From Sistotremastrum niveocremeum HHB9708 (lineage: Eukaryota; Basidiomycota; Agaricomycetes; Sistotremastrales; Sistotremastraceae), in the NCBI GenBank assembly GCA_001630475.1, contig KV419406.1:695028-759027 (forward strand): DNA of 64,000 nt, read 5' to 3'. Below are positions 12,210 through 23,602 of this stretch, one piece after another. Each line of letters starts with the position of its first letter. The stretch's first letter is position 1. Under the pieces are notes generated by a model. The model worked only from the letters and a program-made list of their open reading frames with translations. It ran no database searches and was not told the origin of the DNA. Both the position numbers and the translations under genes were made by a program.

Positions 12210-13124
12210 ATGTTGTCCTTCGTTGTCCTAGTCAATCTTTTGTCGTTACTCGTCCTTCGTATCCACGCTCGTTCTGCCCCAACTAAACCTTCAGTTTCGG
12301 AGATTTCAGATGGAAAGACTGTTGAATTTGGCACGTCAGATCTTCCGTCAGGAATAAAAGAATGGCAATCTACTGGTGAGTGACACGACTAATATCTTGA
12401 TCTTCTCTGACATATGTTTAGGCATCATGTATCGCGGATGCAGTAATAGCGCAATAACCATTGCCAACTGCTATAACCTGACTTTGAACTCGAATGCCCA
12501 CAAACAGCTCGATCCGGGCTTCCCCAGTTCCCCACGTCAACGTATCGAATTCAGGGGCGATTCTCAAACATCGGGAACTTCAATCACCTACACATGGAAG
12601 CATTACCTGGCGCCAACAGTTGGAACTTCGACCCATTTCTTCCACCTCATGCAGATATTCGACGAATCCGGCGGGACACCCGTGATCACCCTCGACGCAC
12701 TCTCCAATAAGCTCCAAATCCAGGATTACGCAAGGTCATCTTGCGGTGGGAAATGTCCATCTGTTGCCCTGAATACCTATCATGGACGAACTACGTTGCA
12801 CTCAATGAAAATCACTTTCGGACCCAAGGGGTCACTGTGGTATGTTGTTGCGGACGCGACAACAAAAACAGAGATCCTTACTTATGAAGCAAGCGGTGCT
12901 ATGGGAGGTAAATCTGCCTAGTATGTTTTCCTTTCACACCTTCTTGATTATACATGGCTGAGTTCGGCTATTTCTAGTCTCAAATTCGGCATTTATCGTG
13001 CTGCCTTTGAAGGCATGACCTCAGTAGAGTATGTTAAGATATATCAGCTTTGTAGACAAATGCTGATTTTCCTCCTTATAGTGCCGCTACTGGTGATTTC
13101 ACTTTCTCGCGAAACCGATCCTGA
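12210..13124 (+). CDS. Secreted polysaccharide-lyase-like (jelly-roll) protein
   Basis: Probably an extracellular polysaccharide-acting enzyme. Four exons (introns 12376-12421, 12921-12977, 13029-13081) give 252 residues. The N terminus (MLSFVVLVNLLSLLVLRIHA) is a clear signal peptide. The mature part carries, in order, RIEFRGDS, YTWKHYL, FFHLMQIFD and YLKFGIYRA. This order resembles the three conserved strands of alginate-lyase-2/PL7-like concanavalin-type lyases (RxELR, QIH, YFKxGxY), but the QIH motif is not exact. Phase-matched splicing gives one uninterrupted frame ending MTSVDAATGDFTFSRNRS. The substrate and exact family are not certain; a lectin-like non-catalytic protein is the alternative. 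Confidence 0.65.
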
Positions 13125-13776
13125 CCACGATCTTTCTGATATTGCTCATATCCATTTTTACTGTAGTGTGCCGTGGTGTATAGTAAATATTGGCTGCTAA
13201 CGGTTCCCGGAACTGAAGCACCAATCATCAAATGTTGTTCGCTAGTAGTGATCGTATGATCCCTTCTATGCTTTCGAGAATGGCCTGTGCAAAAGCGAAA
13301 GAGAACCGATCTCCGACCGGACGCACCTCGTCCTCGAGACGGAGTTGGGCGGAGAGCGAAATCCTGATTGCGAACCACCACCATCTCCGCTCGATGTTGT
13401 GCTAAGCGGTCGACTGCCCTCACATCTTCTGCCCATTCGTCTAGTGTCTCGAACTCTTCGCTTATTATACGATGTGGTTCAGAGTGCTTAGACCCAATCT
13501 GGATGCCGATATACTATTGTTTTCTGCCGTACTCGGTGCACCTCCATTTGGTGCCTCGTCGAAGTGCTTTGCCTGACGCGAAGGTGTCATGCTATAAGGA
13601 TTATTTCAGACACGAAAAAGGCCCTACCTTTACACGTCTACATCGATCGCACTCCCAAACTCGTGCGGATTTCGAAACAGGCCATTTTCGTGCTCCGAGT
13701 CTACTCCATAAACTTTGGGTTTGAGATGCACTCGAGCACATCACAATGGTTTTTTTCAATTCGTCCATGGCTATTT
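13125..13776. other. Convergent intergenic region
   Basis: The 3' flanks of the lyase-like gene and the second DUF6699 gene meet here. Nothing else is seen. Confidence 0.4.
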
Positions 13777-14534
13777 TCAAAAACTTGTGTACAAATACAG
13801 TTCGAATTCTCTACTTTGGCTGGCAGCTATCCGCTTCAACTTCGTCCTTTCTCCGAGGTAGTCTATCCAGCGGACTGGCCTGATTTCTTCGTTCGGCTTC
13901 GTGATTCTGCGTTTCAGGTGCTGAATGACTCGTTCTCGAGCTCGTTGTGGAGAAGAAGCCCATTCCTGAGGTGTGACCTCCCTCTCCAAATTGGTGATCA
14001 AAGCATCTATTAGATCTGCGCTAGTGATTGCTCCTCCCACAGTGTCCTCGATCTCGATGGCCCAGGGGAGGCTTAGGCATTTGACCCTCAGCGAATTACT
14101 GGCTGGAATGGTCGCTGGGTCCGCCATCCACTGAGCTGCGGGAGGTGCAAAGAATTGCACCTCGCTGAATGGTCGTGACAGGTCTATCGAGGCATGTAGA
14201 CTGGTCTCCCAGAAGAGCTCGTGGATATATGGCATTTCAGAATATAATGAGTCTTTCTCGACGAAGCTGCCTATGTATGAGTTAGTCAATTTGGCGTCCT
14301 GTGTGATCTCGAGCGAGGTTGTTCACCTGACGCAGCGTCACAGTATCGACCGCTTGATGTTGTTGGTAATGGGAGTATGTGTAGGCGCGGAGGCGGCGGC
14401 GGCGGCGACGACGAGGATGGCGCGTCGGGGAATGCGGTATATGGTGGAGGGGGTCCCTGACAGTCGTATTCGAGGTCTGACTTGTCTGCACCTCGGCCGA
14501 GAGCTCTAGAGATGTCGGACATGTCGTGCGCCAT
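13777..14534 (-). CDS. DUF6699 domain protein, copy 2
   Basis: Function unknown. Two exons (14534-14327 and 14270-13777; 56-nt intron) give 233 residues. Exon 1 encodes a disordered N terminus with GPPPPYTAF (PPxY) followed by a Ser then Pro run. Exon 2 encodes the DUF6699 domain: LHASIDLSRPFSEVQFF, DPATIPASNSLRVKCLSLPW, AITSADLIDALITNLEREV, TPQEW, and VRWIDYLGERTKLKRIA. The LPW and DPAT elements are closer to the family norm than in copy 1. The Ser/Pro run coincides with a short GGC-type repeat on the plus strand near 14395-14410. The shared PPxY plus DUF6699 layout points to duplication, now diverged. Confidence 0.72.
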
Positions 14535-17500
14535 TTGTCGGGATTATTTGGAGTGGATTGGATCAGGTCAGATGTTAGTGAGTGATGGTTGGGGACAAGA
14601 GGGGTGTTCCCACCGCCCGTCTTTGTCTTGAATGTATACATACCAATCTCTTATTTGTTTCTGTTTCGTCCCGGCTTTTGCCCTCTGGAGGTAGCGCCCG
14701 GTCAGGGTGAACAGAACCTCTATAACACAATATGGAAGTCCCTCCCCTGTATTGCTGGGAGATATTAGGAGTATATGCATCCGTAATTAGATGCACCGAG
14801 AAAGCCCTGTAGGTCTCCGCCCATAATTCGTCCAGATGTTGATCTTGGCGGAGTGTCCGGCAAGGTTTATGACCTGGGCCTAAGAACTGGAAAATGTTCC
14901 ACAATTTGATGCTGCGTGTCAATACATCTACAATTCTGCTTTGTGTCACTGGCTCTTTCCGATTCGTCGAATACAGTACTCATTGAGAGCACGATTGAAC
15001 ACGACGGAAGGTTTATTACACGTACGGTAATACGTGACGTACCGGGGAGGATATATCCCGTTCTAAACGTGATTCATGGGCCCAGGCATCGAATTGATTT
15101 AATCCGGTGGTATCAGAATCACTCATGAAATCTCGGCACCTCGAGTCGAACCATGAATGCCTTATTTTGTTTCTCGAGAAACATAGACCAAAGTTCAGTT
15201 CATCTATCCGAACTCCGATGCCATTCCGAGTACGTTGGAGTTGTTTTGGTACAAACACGAAGGTGTCAGATGTCCTCAACATGCGTTGCTAGTCCCTTGT
15301 TCGAATTCTTTCTCTCTTATTCCTCCTATTTTTCGGACTACTTTAGAGTATGAAGAATGTAGGCAAAGCCTCCGCTATTCAGGAAGATTCCTCGATAAGG
15401 TGGCGCATCAACTTGAACTCTATTGGCTGCCCAGTTGATTCCCAATTCTCTCTTTCAGGCAAACCCATGCCTTGGGACCAGCTCAAGATGTTTGAGATAC
15501 CCATTTTGATCATCTGACGATGGATACAAACGAGCCGAAGCTATATGTTTAATATCCTGCCTAAGCAAATCTTGAAGAGCGGTGGAAAATTCCAATATTG
15601 AGTATAAAATCAGCATATAGGGAATCGAGCGGGTCCTAGTTTTCTCGTCTGAAGGCAGAGCGTGTACAACCAAGGTGCCTTTCCCGATAGAGTGCAGTGT
15701 CATTACTGCATTATGGCGTCGAGTATTCGATGACTTCTCCGAATGATTAGTTGACTGACTTCAGATGACAAATCGACTCACCTAAATTTTATTCGAGTAT
15801 TAGACGGAATCAAGTAGCGTCTGATATTATTACTGTAAGCAGAACTACTAATGGTAGGATGCACGATATGGGCATAAGTATAACAAGATTGATCCGGCTT
15901 GGATGATAAGATATCCGGTTTCCGGCATGGCCGGATGCCGCCAGTGCCGCGAGTCCCTTAGCGCTTAGCAACCTTCACCCCAACGTTCACCCGGCTATCG
16001 TGCCTTGCCCAGCATGTCCTGTTCCTCCTTCAGACAAACCGCCCTGAACCGGTTCATGACCACGTACTTACCGCTCTTTGAAGACTCTGGAAAGAGACTT
16101 TGTCATCTCTAGGGGATTCCGAAGAACGAATCTGCTCTGAAGCTGAAGCTCACCAGATGATTTCCTTTTTTCTGAACTTAGACCATACAGGATGACTGTC
16201 GTCAAACGGGCGTCTTATTGCAGATGTAATGACCTCACATAGTCCTCTATGTAGTCTCGAGGCCATGTCGAGCAACGACGTGCAGCCCGTGTGCATCATT
16301 GGCGCCAGCTGATTATCTCACCTCGCGCATTCTTGATCTCTCGGACATCTGTCGCTACTTGTGGCTCCAAATTCACCGCTATCTCTTCCCTTTCACCCCT
16401 CCCTGGTTTGTATACTTCCGTAACTTACTTGTCTCAATCGATCAAGAAGGACCCTTTTTTCACGGCGAACACTCGAAAATCACGAGCATTACCACTGCGT
16501 TGACGGTCCTGACGGGATATTCGCTATCGTCACCCCTTCTTCACTTCTATTACGCTCCCCTGATCATCGCATCTGAGCTTCGTCAATACTTCTTTGACGG
16601 GCCCGTCTTTCCTGCTCTCACATATCTGCTTCCCGCACCATAGTCGTGGAGCCTTGGAGTGAGAGCAAAGGAAGAACTGTCCAGCGTCTCACCTAAAACA
16701 CTACTTCGTACTCACGATGGACAGGGTTCGCTCTATGACGTTCAATCTGACACTGTTGATCTGCTTCTTCTCAGAGAAGCGAAGCGACTCCTGGAGCCAT
16801 GTTTATCGCTATAACAATACATCCGTCGACCTTCGACCCTGTAATCATCTGGACCTTCTCCGGCGACTCTCGATGTTTCGCGAGAAATTTTGACTTTCGA
16901 TTTACTCCCAGTTCGCGTCATCTTACACCTTCCGGCTGTACAAATGTGTCATAATTTTCTCCGGCGATCGAACGCAATTCTCGTGGTCGTACATCTCTCT
17001 CAGGATCATGTGCCTTCTATGTGGTCTGTTCTAGTCCCCGCGCAGGTGTATTAGTCTTTGCGGATGCTCGAAAGGTCATATGACTCTCTGGCTTGATATA
17101 CCAACACAAAATTCTAATGCGCCGCTGTGCCTGACGGCTGAATATCTTACTCTTCTTAGTCACTTGGTCTCGTTCAGGCTTAGTATGAGTGTCCTAGGTG
17201 ATCTCGACCAGCGTCTTGTGGAACGGAACAAAAGATTGGCGACAACCTCTGTCGTCATTCGCCGAGTCTAAAGACAGGGGTCAAAAAGATCAAGATTTGA
17301 TCAAATCACTTGGTCAGGTCTATTTCTTCCAGCGTTGACCCTATCTTTTCTTCCGAGCCCTTTGTACCAAGCGAGGCCTTGAATGCCAGTGTTACGTTAC
17401 CTCGTTTAGTTTAGCTTAGGAGCAAATCTCACTCTATTATTCCTATCTCCCTCCGCGTGTATCCAAGTAAAGCGCAGGGTTAATGAGTTGATAAAGAACT

Positions 17501-18307
17501 GCGTGCTCGATACGAGAATGATACGTGGACACCGTTTATGTAACCTTCACTTACGATAACTCCTCGGACCGTCGAACGATGCCCGGTATTATTATTTTCA
17601 CTTTTGTCAATGATCGAATCGAAGTCACAAGGCCATGGTTTTAATTTTGATCGACTTGAGGCATGTGGACCCCGTCGGATGGATGGACGGCAACATCACT
17701 AGTCAGGAACGAAGCCACGAAGCCGAAGAGTCTAAAGTTACCTTGGCCAGGAACCGCGAGACCAGCTGATCAGCTGGGTGTCGGCCACAAGGGGCGGCGC
17801 GGTGAAGTCATTCGATCACGAAGACACATGATCGGCAGTCGGGCGTCGCTATCGATATCGCTGCAAAGGGTATATTTTCTGAGATGTAGGTCAAGATGAA
17901 CAGTATCGAGGACAGGCATCCCGAGATAACAAATAGAAGAGTATATGGAAAGGTAATTATGCAATGCAAAAAAAGATACAGGCATGCTGACGGAATAAAA
18001 GAGCGACAAACGAGTGAGAGCATTCAGCGAAGGTATCTGCTATACGCTATAAAGGGTAACTTTCCCATACAATAGAAAGGAAAGGTAAATCCCTCATGGG
18101 AGTGAGAAAAGGAAGATCTGCCAAGGCAATAGAGACAAGCATCTTCCGCTAGCCACGCCACATAATACGCCGAATCACGACCCAACTACATAGTCCGTTT
18201 TATGAGGATGTCCAGATAAAGTCCAACATGCGCCAACGAGAACTCGCTCTCCAGGAGTGTCTATTCCATGACCGTGAACGCGAAACAGACATTTCGGGAT
18301 GTCCAAT
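14535..18307. other. Gene-poor stretch of 3.8 kb
   Basis: Only short open frames are seen, such as an unrecognised 82-codon frame at 15455-15703 (-) and the possible remnant at 16299-16643 (+) listed separately. The part at 17,400-18,300 is the 3' flank of ROT1 and holds no supported gene. Confidence 0.4.
16299..16643 (+). pseudogene. Possible broken or unrecognised gene
   Basis: A 114-codon frame beginning MAPADYLTSRILDLSDICRY looks protein-like, with regular aromatic and hydrophobic spacing. After its stop the same frame stays open, with plausible sequence ending in a leucine-rich helix (VDLLLLREAKRLLEPC), until about 16,812. This suggests a gene interrupted by a stop, or a missed intron. 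I recognise no family. Confidence 0.2.
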
Positions 18308-19187
18308 CTATAGACATGTCGCGAGCCCCAAACCACCAGCCACGACTCCCACGAGGATGGTCAACATCGGTGAAATGGATGCTGTGGATCGCGCAGCGTT
18401 GAGCTGCTGACCGTTTGTGACGTTCGGCGTCAAGACCTGAGTGGGGAGCATGACAGGTGGGTTGGCGAACTGATACATGGGGCTCAGAGGGGAGTCGTCG
18501 AATTGGAAGAGAAGGAGCTGGGTCCCCCATTGAGGATCGTTGTTCAGTTGCCATGTGTTGAGGAGAGTGGTGGCATTGAATTGTTGGATGATGTTGGACA
18601 CTGGACTACAAGGGTCTTGGACTTGTTGTCTGCCGTCGGGTGCGAAGGGGTTCAGGACGATTGATCCATTCGCTAGAGGACAATAGGTTCCGTGCTGCCA
18701 CTGGATGACACCCTGAATACAGTTCGGGTTGCTACCTGAGAGAAAGATTGAGCTTTGAGAGGAATCAGAGAACAGGTGGGGCGGTGACGTACCATTGCTG
18801 TTGAACCGGTACCACGCCTCTTCGAAAAATCCATCGGTCGTACTAGATGCACATCCAGAGTGTCAGGAAGGTGGTTACGACAGAGCAAATGCACCGGTGT
18901 ACGCACAAGGAATATGAGATACCAGTCGTCTGGGGATAACTGAAGGAAAAATTCAAAGGGTTCACGAAGTTCTATCATACATTCCGGCATTAGTTATTGT
19001 ATCACACCCGTATCGTATACCATCCACATACCGGTCCAGTCTGGACAGCGCCCGTCCCCGACGCCCAAGTGCCCACGAGGTCGGCTTGGTTGGGAGCAAG
19101 ATCACCGCAATCGGCGTAGTTCCCTGATGCTGCCTGACCCCAAACTCCCGATGAAGCTACAAGCAATGGAAGGAGTATCCGGAACAT
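18308..19187 (-). CDS. ROT1: ROT1-like ER chaperone
   Basis: ROT1 is a fungus-specific ER membrane protein that assists folding and glycosylation of secretory proteins and is needed for cell-wall beta-1,6-glucan. Four exons give about 234 residues, close to family length. The signal peptide MFRILLPLLVASSGVWG is followed by LVGTWASGTGAVQTGP (family: GTWSSKSxxVxTGP), GISYSFTTDGFFEEAWYRF, NPNCIQGVIQWQHGTYC, ANGSIVLNPFAPDGRQQVQDPC and FQFDDSPLSPMYQFANPP then MLPTQVLTP, all in the ROT1 order. A C-terminal hydrophobic segment (MLTILVGVVAGGLGLATCL) is the membrane anchor. Exon 1 ends at 19032 and three short introns follow. It lies about 700 bp downstream of PRE7 on the same strand. Confidence 0.93.
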
Positions 19188-19896
19188 TTTCGATGAGGAT
19201 TAAGGAGTAGCGAGAGTCGGAGGGGATGGAGAAAAAGAAGGTCTTATTGCCTTGTCGTCGTCGTCTGGTCGTTGATGAGAGCGCGGCTGTTGTGTTGCCT
19301 TGCTTGGCTGTATTTGGCGCTACACAACGGTTCGGTTTGGTGCTATTTGGAAAGTGGCTGTATCCGGCAACGGCAGCTTTGTCATTGGTGGGTATTTTCG
19401 GAGTTGCAAAATATTTATTCGACGGAGCTCTAAATACAAGGCAAAATTTTCGCTGACGACGACTATGGCTGCGAATACACAACTAGACGACGCTATTCTA
19501 CACCGATGCAGCAATGTGATAATGCGAAGGACGTACTTCATGTGCAGGAGACAACACCGTGGCCTATCGAAAGCGGGAAAATATGGTACAAGGTGAAGCA
19601 AGAGCAAGAGAGCCAGAAATACTATGTGTACAGAAGGTTCAGTCCCGGGATGCGTTCAAGGTCTATTACTATCTCGACTGTCAATGGAAATGAGGATATT
19701 AAGTGATATGAGAGGTGGGAGATGCTGCATCGATGAGCAAGCGAGATAGTGGAGGACCACGAACCACCGAGGGCAGTGTGTTGCGGGTCGAAAGGAGTGA
19801 TGAACAAGGACGGCAAATAACGACATGCGTAACGAGGAATGGAGTGCAAGGAGACGAAAGAGAGGAGGAGGAAGATTGAGTTGCAGGAAAAAATGT
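19188..19896. other. Intergenic region between PRE7 and ROT1
   Basis: It holds the PRE7 3' flank and ROT1 upstream sequence. No gene is seen. Confidence 0.45.
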
Positions 19897-21016
19897 CTAG
19901 TCCTTCTTCAGGTCTCTCCGCACCACGAACACCCTCTCGCCCTCGTCCGTCTGAGAGATCTCTTGTGCACCGGGGATGTTTGATAACCCCTGCGCGCTGT
20001 GACCACGTGCAAGGACGACATATATTTCGAGGCCGTCACCAACCTAGTATAGCGCGAAAGAGGGAAATAAGCTCTATGTCTCTTCTCGGAAATATTGAAT
20101 TAACTGAATACATACCTCAATATGACGCTCCGTAGCGCTTGTAAATGAATCAATTACCAGGGACAAAACGTGGTCAAGGGGCAGATGGGTCGGGTGCGAT
20201 TGACCAGGTTTGGGCTTCTGGTTCTTGAAGTATATCTGCAAGGCGAACAAACGCGGTCTTAGTACCCCTTATCATCTTCGGAAGAACGACTATTTACGTA
20301 CCTGATTGTCCAGGAAAGGTTGCACTAAAGCCTGCGCAGCACCTGCAGCACGACATGCCTCTCTTTCATACGATCCGACGGGGTCAAAGGAGTATACCGC
20401 GCCAGTGCCTGCGAAGGACGGAAGAGAATGATTAGACGATTCAGGGTCCTTATTACGAAACGGTACGGACCATCTTCTTCAATGCCGCCAAGGATGTTAT
20501 AGACGTAGTAGGGGAAGAACCGTTTAGCATACAGAATCGTTTGAATCAGACGAGCGATGGCTCGAAGTGGCATATCCTTCGCATGCGCATGTCGGTACCA
20601 CTATCAAACGGATAGGTTGTTAGCAAAATTTTGGGCATACGTGAGAATGGCGAACGTCGCGAACGACGACGGAGGAGCTGGTTGGAGTAGGATAGAACGC
20701 ATACCTCTAAACGCTGCTTCACCGTCTTCACCAAGATGTTTCCATCAGCTGCAAATCCGTTCACAGCGAGAACCGCCTTGTCTGTCCTGTAGAGAGGGAC
20801 GCGCGTACGCGACGGCGATGAGCCCGGCGCCAACAACGACGACAAATTTTCCCAGACCACTCACAATCTAAAGACTTTAGGTGCGTAACGTGTCTGGATG
20901 CTATAGCCTTCGCTCTGTCTCGTATCGCCTGCAACGACAGCGAAATCGGCGCCGGCAATTGCGAGAATGGTCCCGCCGTTCTCAGAGTAAGGGTTGAACT
21001 GGCGTTGTTGGGGCAT
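19897..21016 (-). CDS. PRE7: 20S proteasome subunit beta-6
   Basis: The beta-6 subunit of the 20S proteasome core, a non-catalytic beta-ring member (PSMB1 in animals). Six exons give about 247 residues. The sequence follows PRE7 throughout: [124 protein letters not shown], and a C-terminal [11 protein letters not shown] matching the yeast FYELKRD end. The start [15 protein letters not shown] fits the short propeptide-like N terminus. All introns are GT..AG, including one with the less common donor GTCCGT. The flank carries AGTGGCAAA at 21183-21191, one base from the yeast Rpn4 PACE element. Confidence 0.96.
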
Positions 21017-21182
21017 TTTGGGATGATGGCAGGGACGAAGGATGGATTACGAGGCGAGAGAGGGGCTCAAGAAGGAACCGGTGCGAGATTGGGAGTAGTC
21101 GGTATATAAGACGGGAGGAGAGTCGGAAGCCAATTGACTTGGATCTGGGCGACTGAGTAGCGCGGGTACGATAGGACGCGTC

Positions 21183-21191
21183 AGTGGCAAA
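21183..21191. promoter_or_regulatory. PACE-like element upstream of PRE7
   Basis: AGTGGCAAA differs by one base from the yeast proteasome control element GGTGGCAAA. It lies about 170 bp upstream of the PRE7 start codon. One 9-mer match could easily be chance, and use of this element outside ascomycetes is not assumed. Confidence 0.2.
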
Positions 21192-22575
21192 TTAGGAAAC
21201 CGGAGTTTCAATATTTCTTGTACCTCCGAGGTTCGTCCACGAATATGTGACTATTCAGTGCGAGCCACCCGAATGCAGAGCGACCTCCTCCGATGTCTCT
21301 CCGTTCTTGTATTTCATCTAATTTTCATTTATGTCCAACTTAAATTTTCAAACCGCAGGTCGGGACGGATTTTAGCATGATTTCAGCATGATCCTGGCAT
21401 GATCCTGGGGTGATAAAAATTTTGCACCATCGTTGTGCTGCTATCAACTCTTTCTAAGTGCCTTAAATAGTCCCGCACATTCATCTCACGAAATCTCTCG
21501 ATGAGGCTTATCATCGCACGACTCTCGCCGACCCCGTTTACCTCTCCCACGACCGCCTCGCTGACTTACGGATGCCGGCCCCGGTATCTGCACCGTTTGC
21601 TCCGAAAGCCCCCAGTGCATTGCCAGCAACCTTTCCCTTGATTGCTGCTTTTCTCTCACTGCTCTCCTCTTCGAATCCGTGGTGCCTGCATTGTCTTCAT
21701 CCATTACGTCTTTTACTTCCGCTCCATCAGACGTCTTTGGGAATGCCTGGCGTTTCCCTGCCTTCAGCGATCATCCACATGCTTCATCATCGTCAAAGAG
21801 CCACCCTCTTTTCGAGAGATGGTCCTTCGAGCCTTGTATTTCCGACGGCGTTGACATCGCAGCAACTATTGTCTTCTTTGCCGCCGATGAGAGGGGCCAG
21901 ACTGTTGCGGACCCGTTGAAAGTCCTTCTCTAGAGCTCTGTTTTGAGCCAGTATCACATAACTGTGGGAGTCTCGGAAATGAGATTCTTGGTTAGTCTGC
22001 CGTGTCCCTCACCTCCCTGACGCAGCATCGCCTTCGCACCCTCATTGTTCAGCTTCTTCGCTTGCACGAGCCCTCAAATCACCTCTTCCCACAAGTATCT
22101 CCATCTCGTTAAATCCATCCGCCCTTCATTGTGCTGTTTCTCCGATTGTCGATCCCTTCTGTCGGGCTCTCCAGCACTTCCTTGTCTTGGCTGTCCTTTT
22201 GACAGGTCTCACTCTGGAACCTGTCAAGCACGCTAGGATCGACCTAGATCTTCGGTTGGGCTAGGTCTTGACATATCCCATGTGGAAATGCTATTCCGGG
22301 AGATCCGACGTCATGACATTCAACAATTCATTAAGAAATTCCACGCTCTGCAAGGCGAACGAGGCCCAGCTCAAAGACTCGCTTAATTATTTCACATGGA
22401 CATTACAGTTCACCTCGAGAAGCCAGACGAGCCTGTTTCCCGGTTCCAACCTGCTTTATTCTCCGGTAATATTATCCCATTAATGGATTAGCTTAGTAAC
22501 GTTCTCAAGTAAGAGTATTTGTCCTCCCAGTTGCAACGCACCGACCTTGGTTTTCCCCTCATAGAAGGGGGTATT

Positions 22576-22633
22576 TCGGCCCGAAAAGAAAGAGAAAAAG
22601 AAAGGAAAAGAAAGAAAGGGGAGAGAGATGAAG
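22576..22633 (+). repeat. Purine-rich low-complexity tract
   Basis: Nearly 60 bases are almost all A and G on the plus strand, with AAAG/GAAA units. No gene is associated. Confidence 0.6.
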
Positions 22634-23040
22634 GGAACTTCGGTAGCATTTTCTGTAAAAATTATTGAATCATACATCATTATGCGAATTCAACCATCGT
22701 TTTGGAATATTTTGGAGTGATTTTTGAGGTTAAAAATGCTCGCGCCTATCGGCGCGTTTCAACATGTGAAGGAGGTAAACATTATTCTTACGATCACTGC
22801 GTCGTTTCACCACTTTCATATGACTAGGACCTCATTAATCTCTTTGTATAATATACTATTGTATCTTTTGCGGCTTCAAATACACCAAAAGAACGGCCCA
22901 GGGAAGGCTCGGATAGGCTATATGCGGAGAATCCAAGCTCAATAAATTCATGGATGGACTCCAAATGGGCTCGGAAATTCATAGAAAGAGATTTGATGTG
23001 ATTTTGGTCTTTTGGTTCTCTCAAATCAGCATTTTTTTCG

Positions 23041-23066
23041 CCCGGGGCGCTGCCCCGGACCCCTTT
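23041..23066. repeat. GC-rich hairpin in AT-rich DNA
   Basis: CCGGGGC-GCT-GCCCCGG forms a perfect 7-bp stem, followed by ACCCC and preceded by a T run. It contrasts sharply with its AT-rich surroundings. Such GC hairpins next to a T run recur in dispersed fungal repeats, but no second copy is in this window. Confidence 0.4.
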
Positions 23067-23413
23067 CGGAGCGTTGTTGCCACATGTGTCGGGACAACAG
23101 GAAGCTCGTAGCCCCTCGCTCTGCTCGAATTGACAAGGACTTATTGAGCAATCTTGAGGTGAGTTATTTGTGCCCATAACACACTGGTGCAATGCTTCCG
23201 GAATTTATTCAATCAGCCTTCGCTGATTTCTTTATTTGTTCACTTGCTAATGGGCTATAAATCTATCTTAAATTTCTAAAGTGAGCAGGGTAGATACAAT
23301 AGACCATTAGATACACTTTCAACAGCACCTTAGACCTCGAGAGCCCGTACGCAAAGAATGACTAGGGCAGCAAGCTCGGCCCTTGCACGGCGTCACGTGC
23401 TGTCACAGTCACA

Positions 23414-23602
23414 TGTTATCTCGTGTTATCTCGCATTGGGCTACCTGGCGCTTCTCTCTCAACTAGTTAATCGTATAAAAACGCTAGATAATCATTTGTA
23501 TTCATATGGTCCTCCAATAATATTGACAAGATTTTATATGGCCTACAAAAGAGCGTAATCGAGGTCCACGAGATAACTCATGTTATCTCGCATGTTATCT
23601 CG
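23414..23602. repeat. TGTTATCTCG short repeats, direct and inverted
   Basis: Exact TGTTATCTCG copies lie at 23414-23423, 23424-23433, 23581-23590 and 23593-23602. The inverted CGAGATAAC is at 23569-23578, so the right cluster can form a stem. The AT-rich spacer has no gene. Confidence 0.6.
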
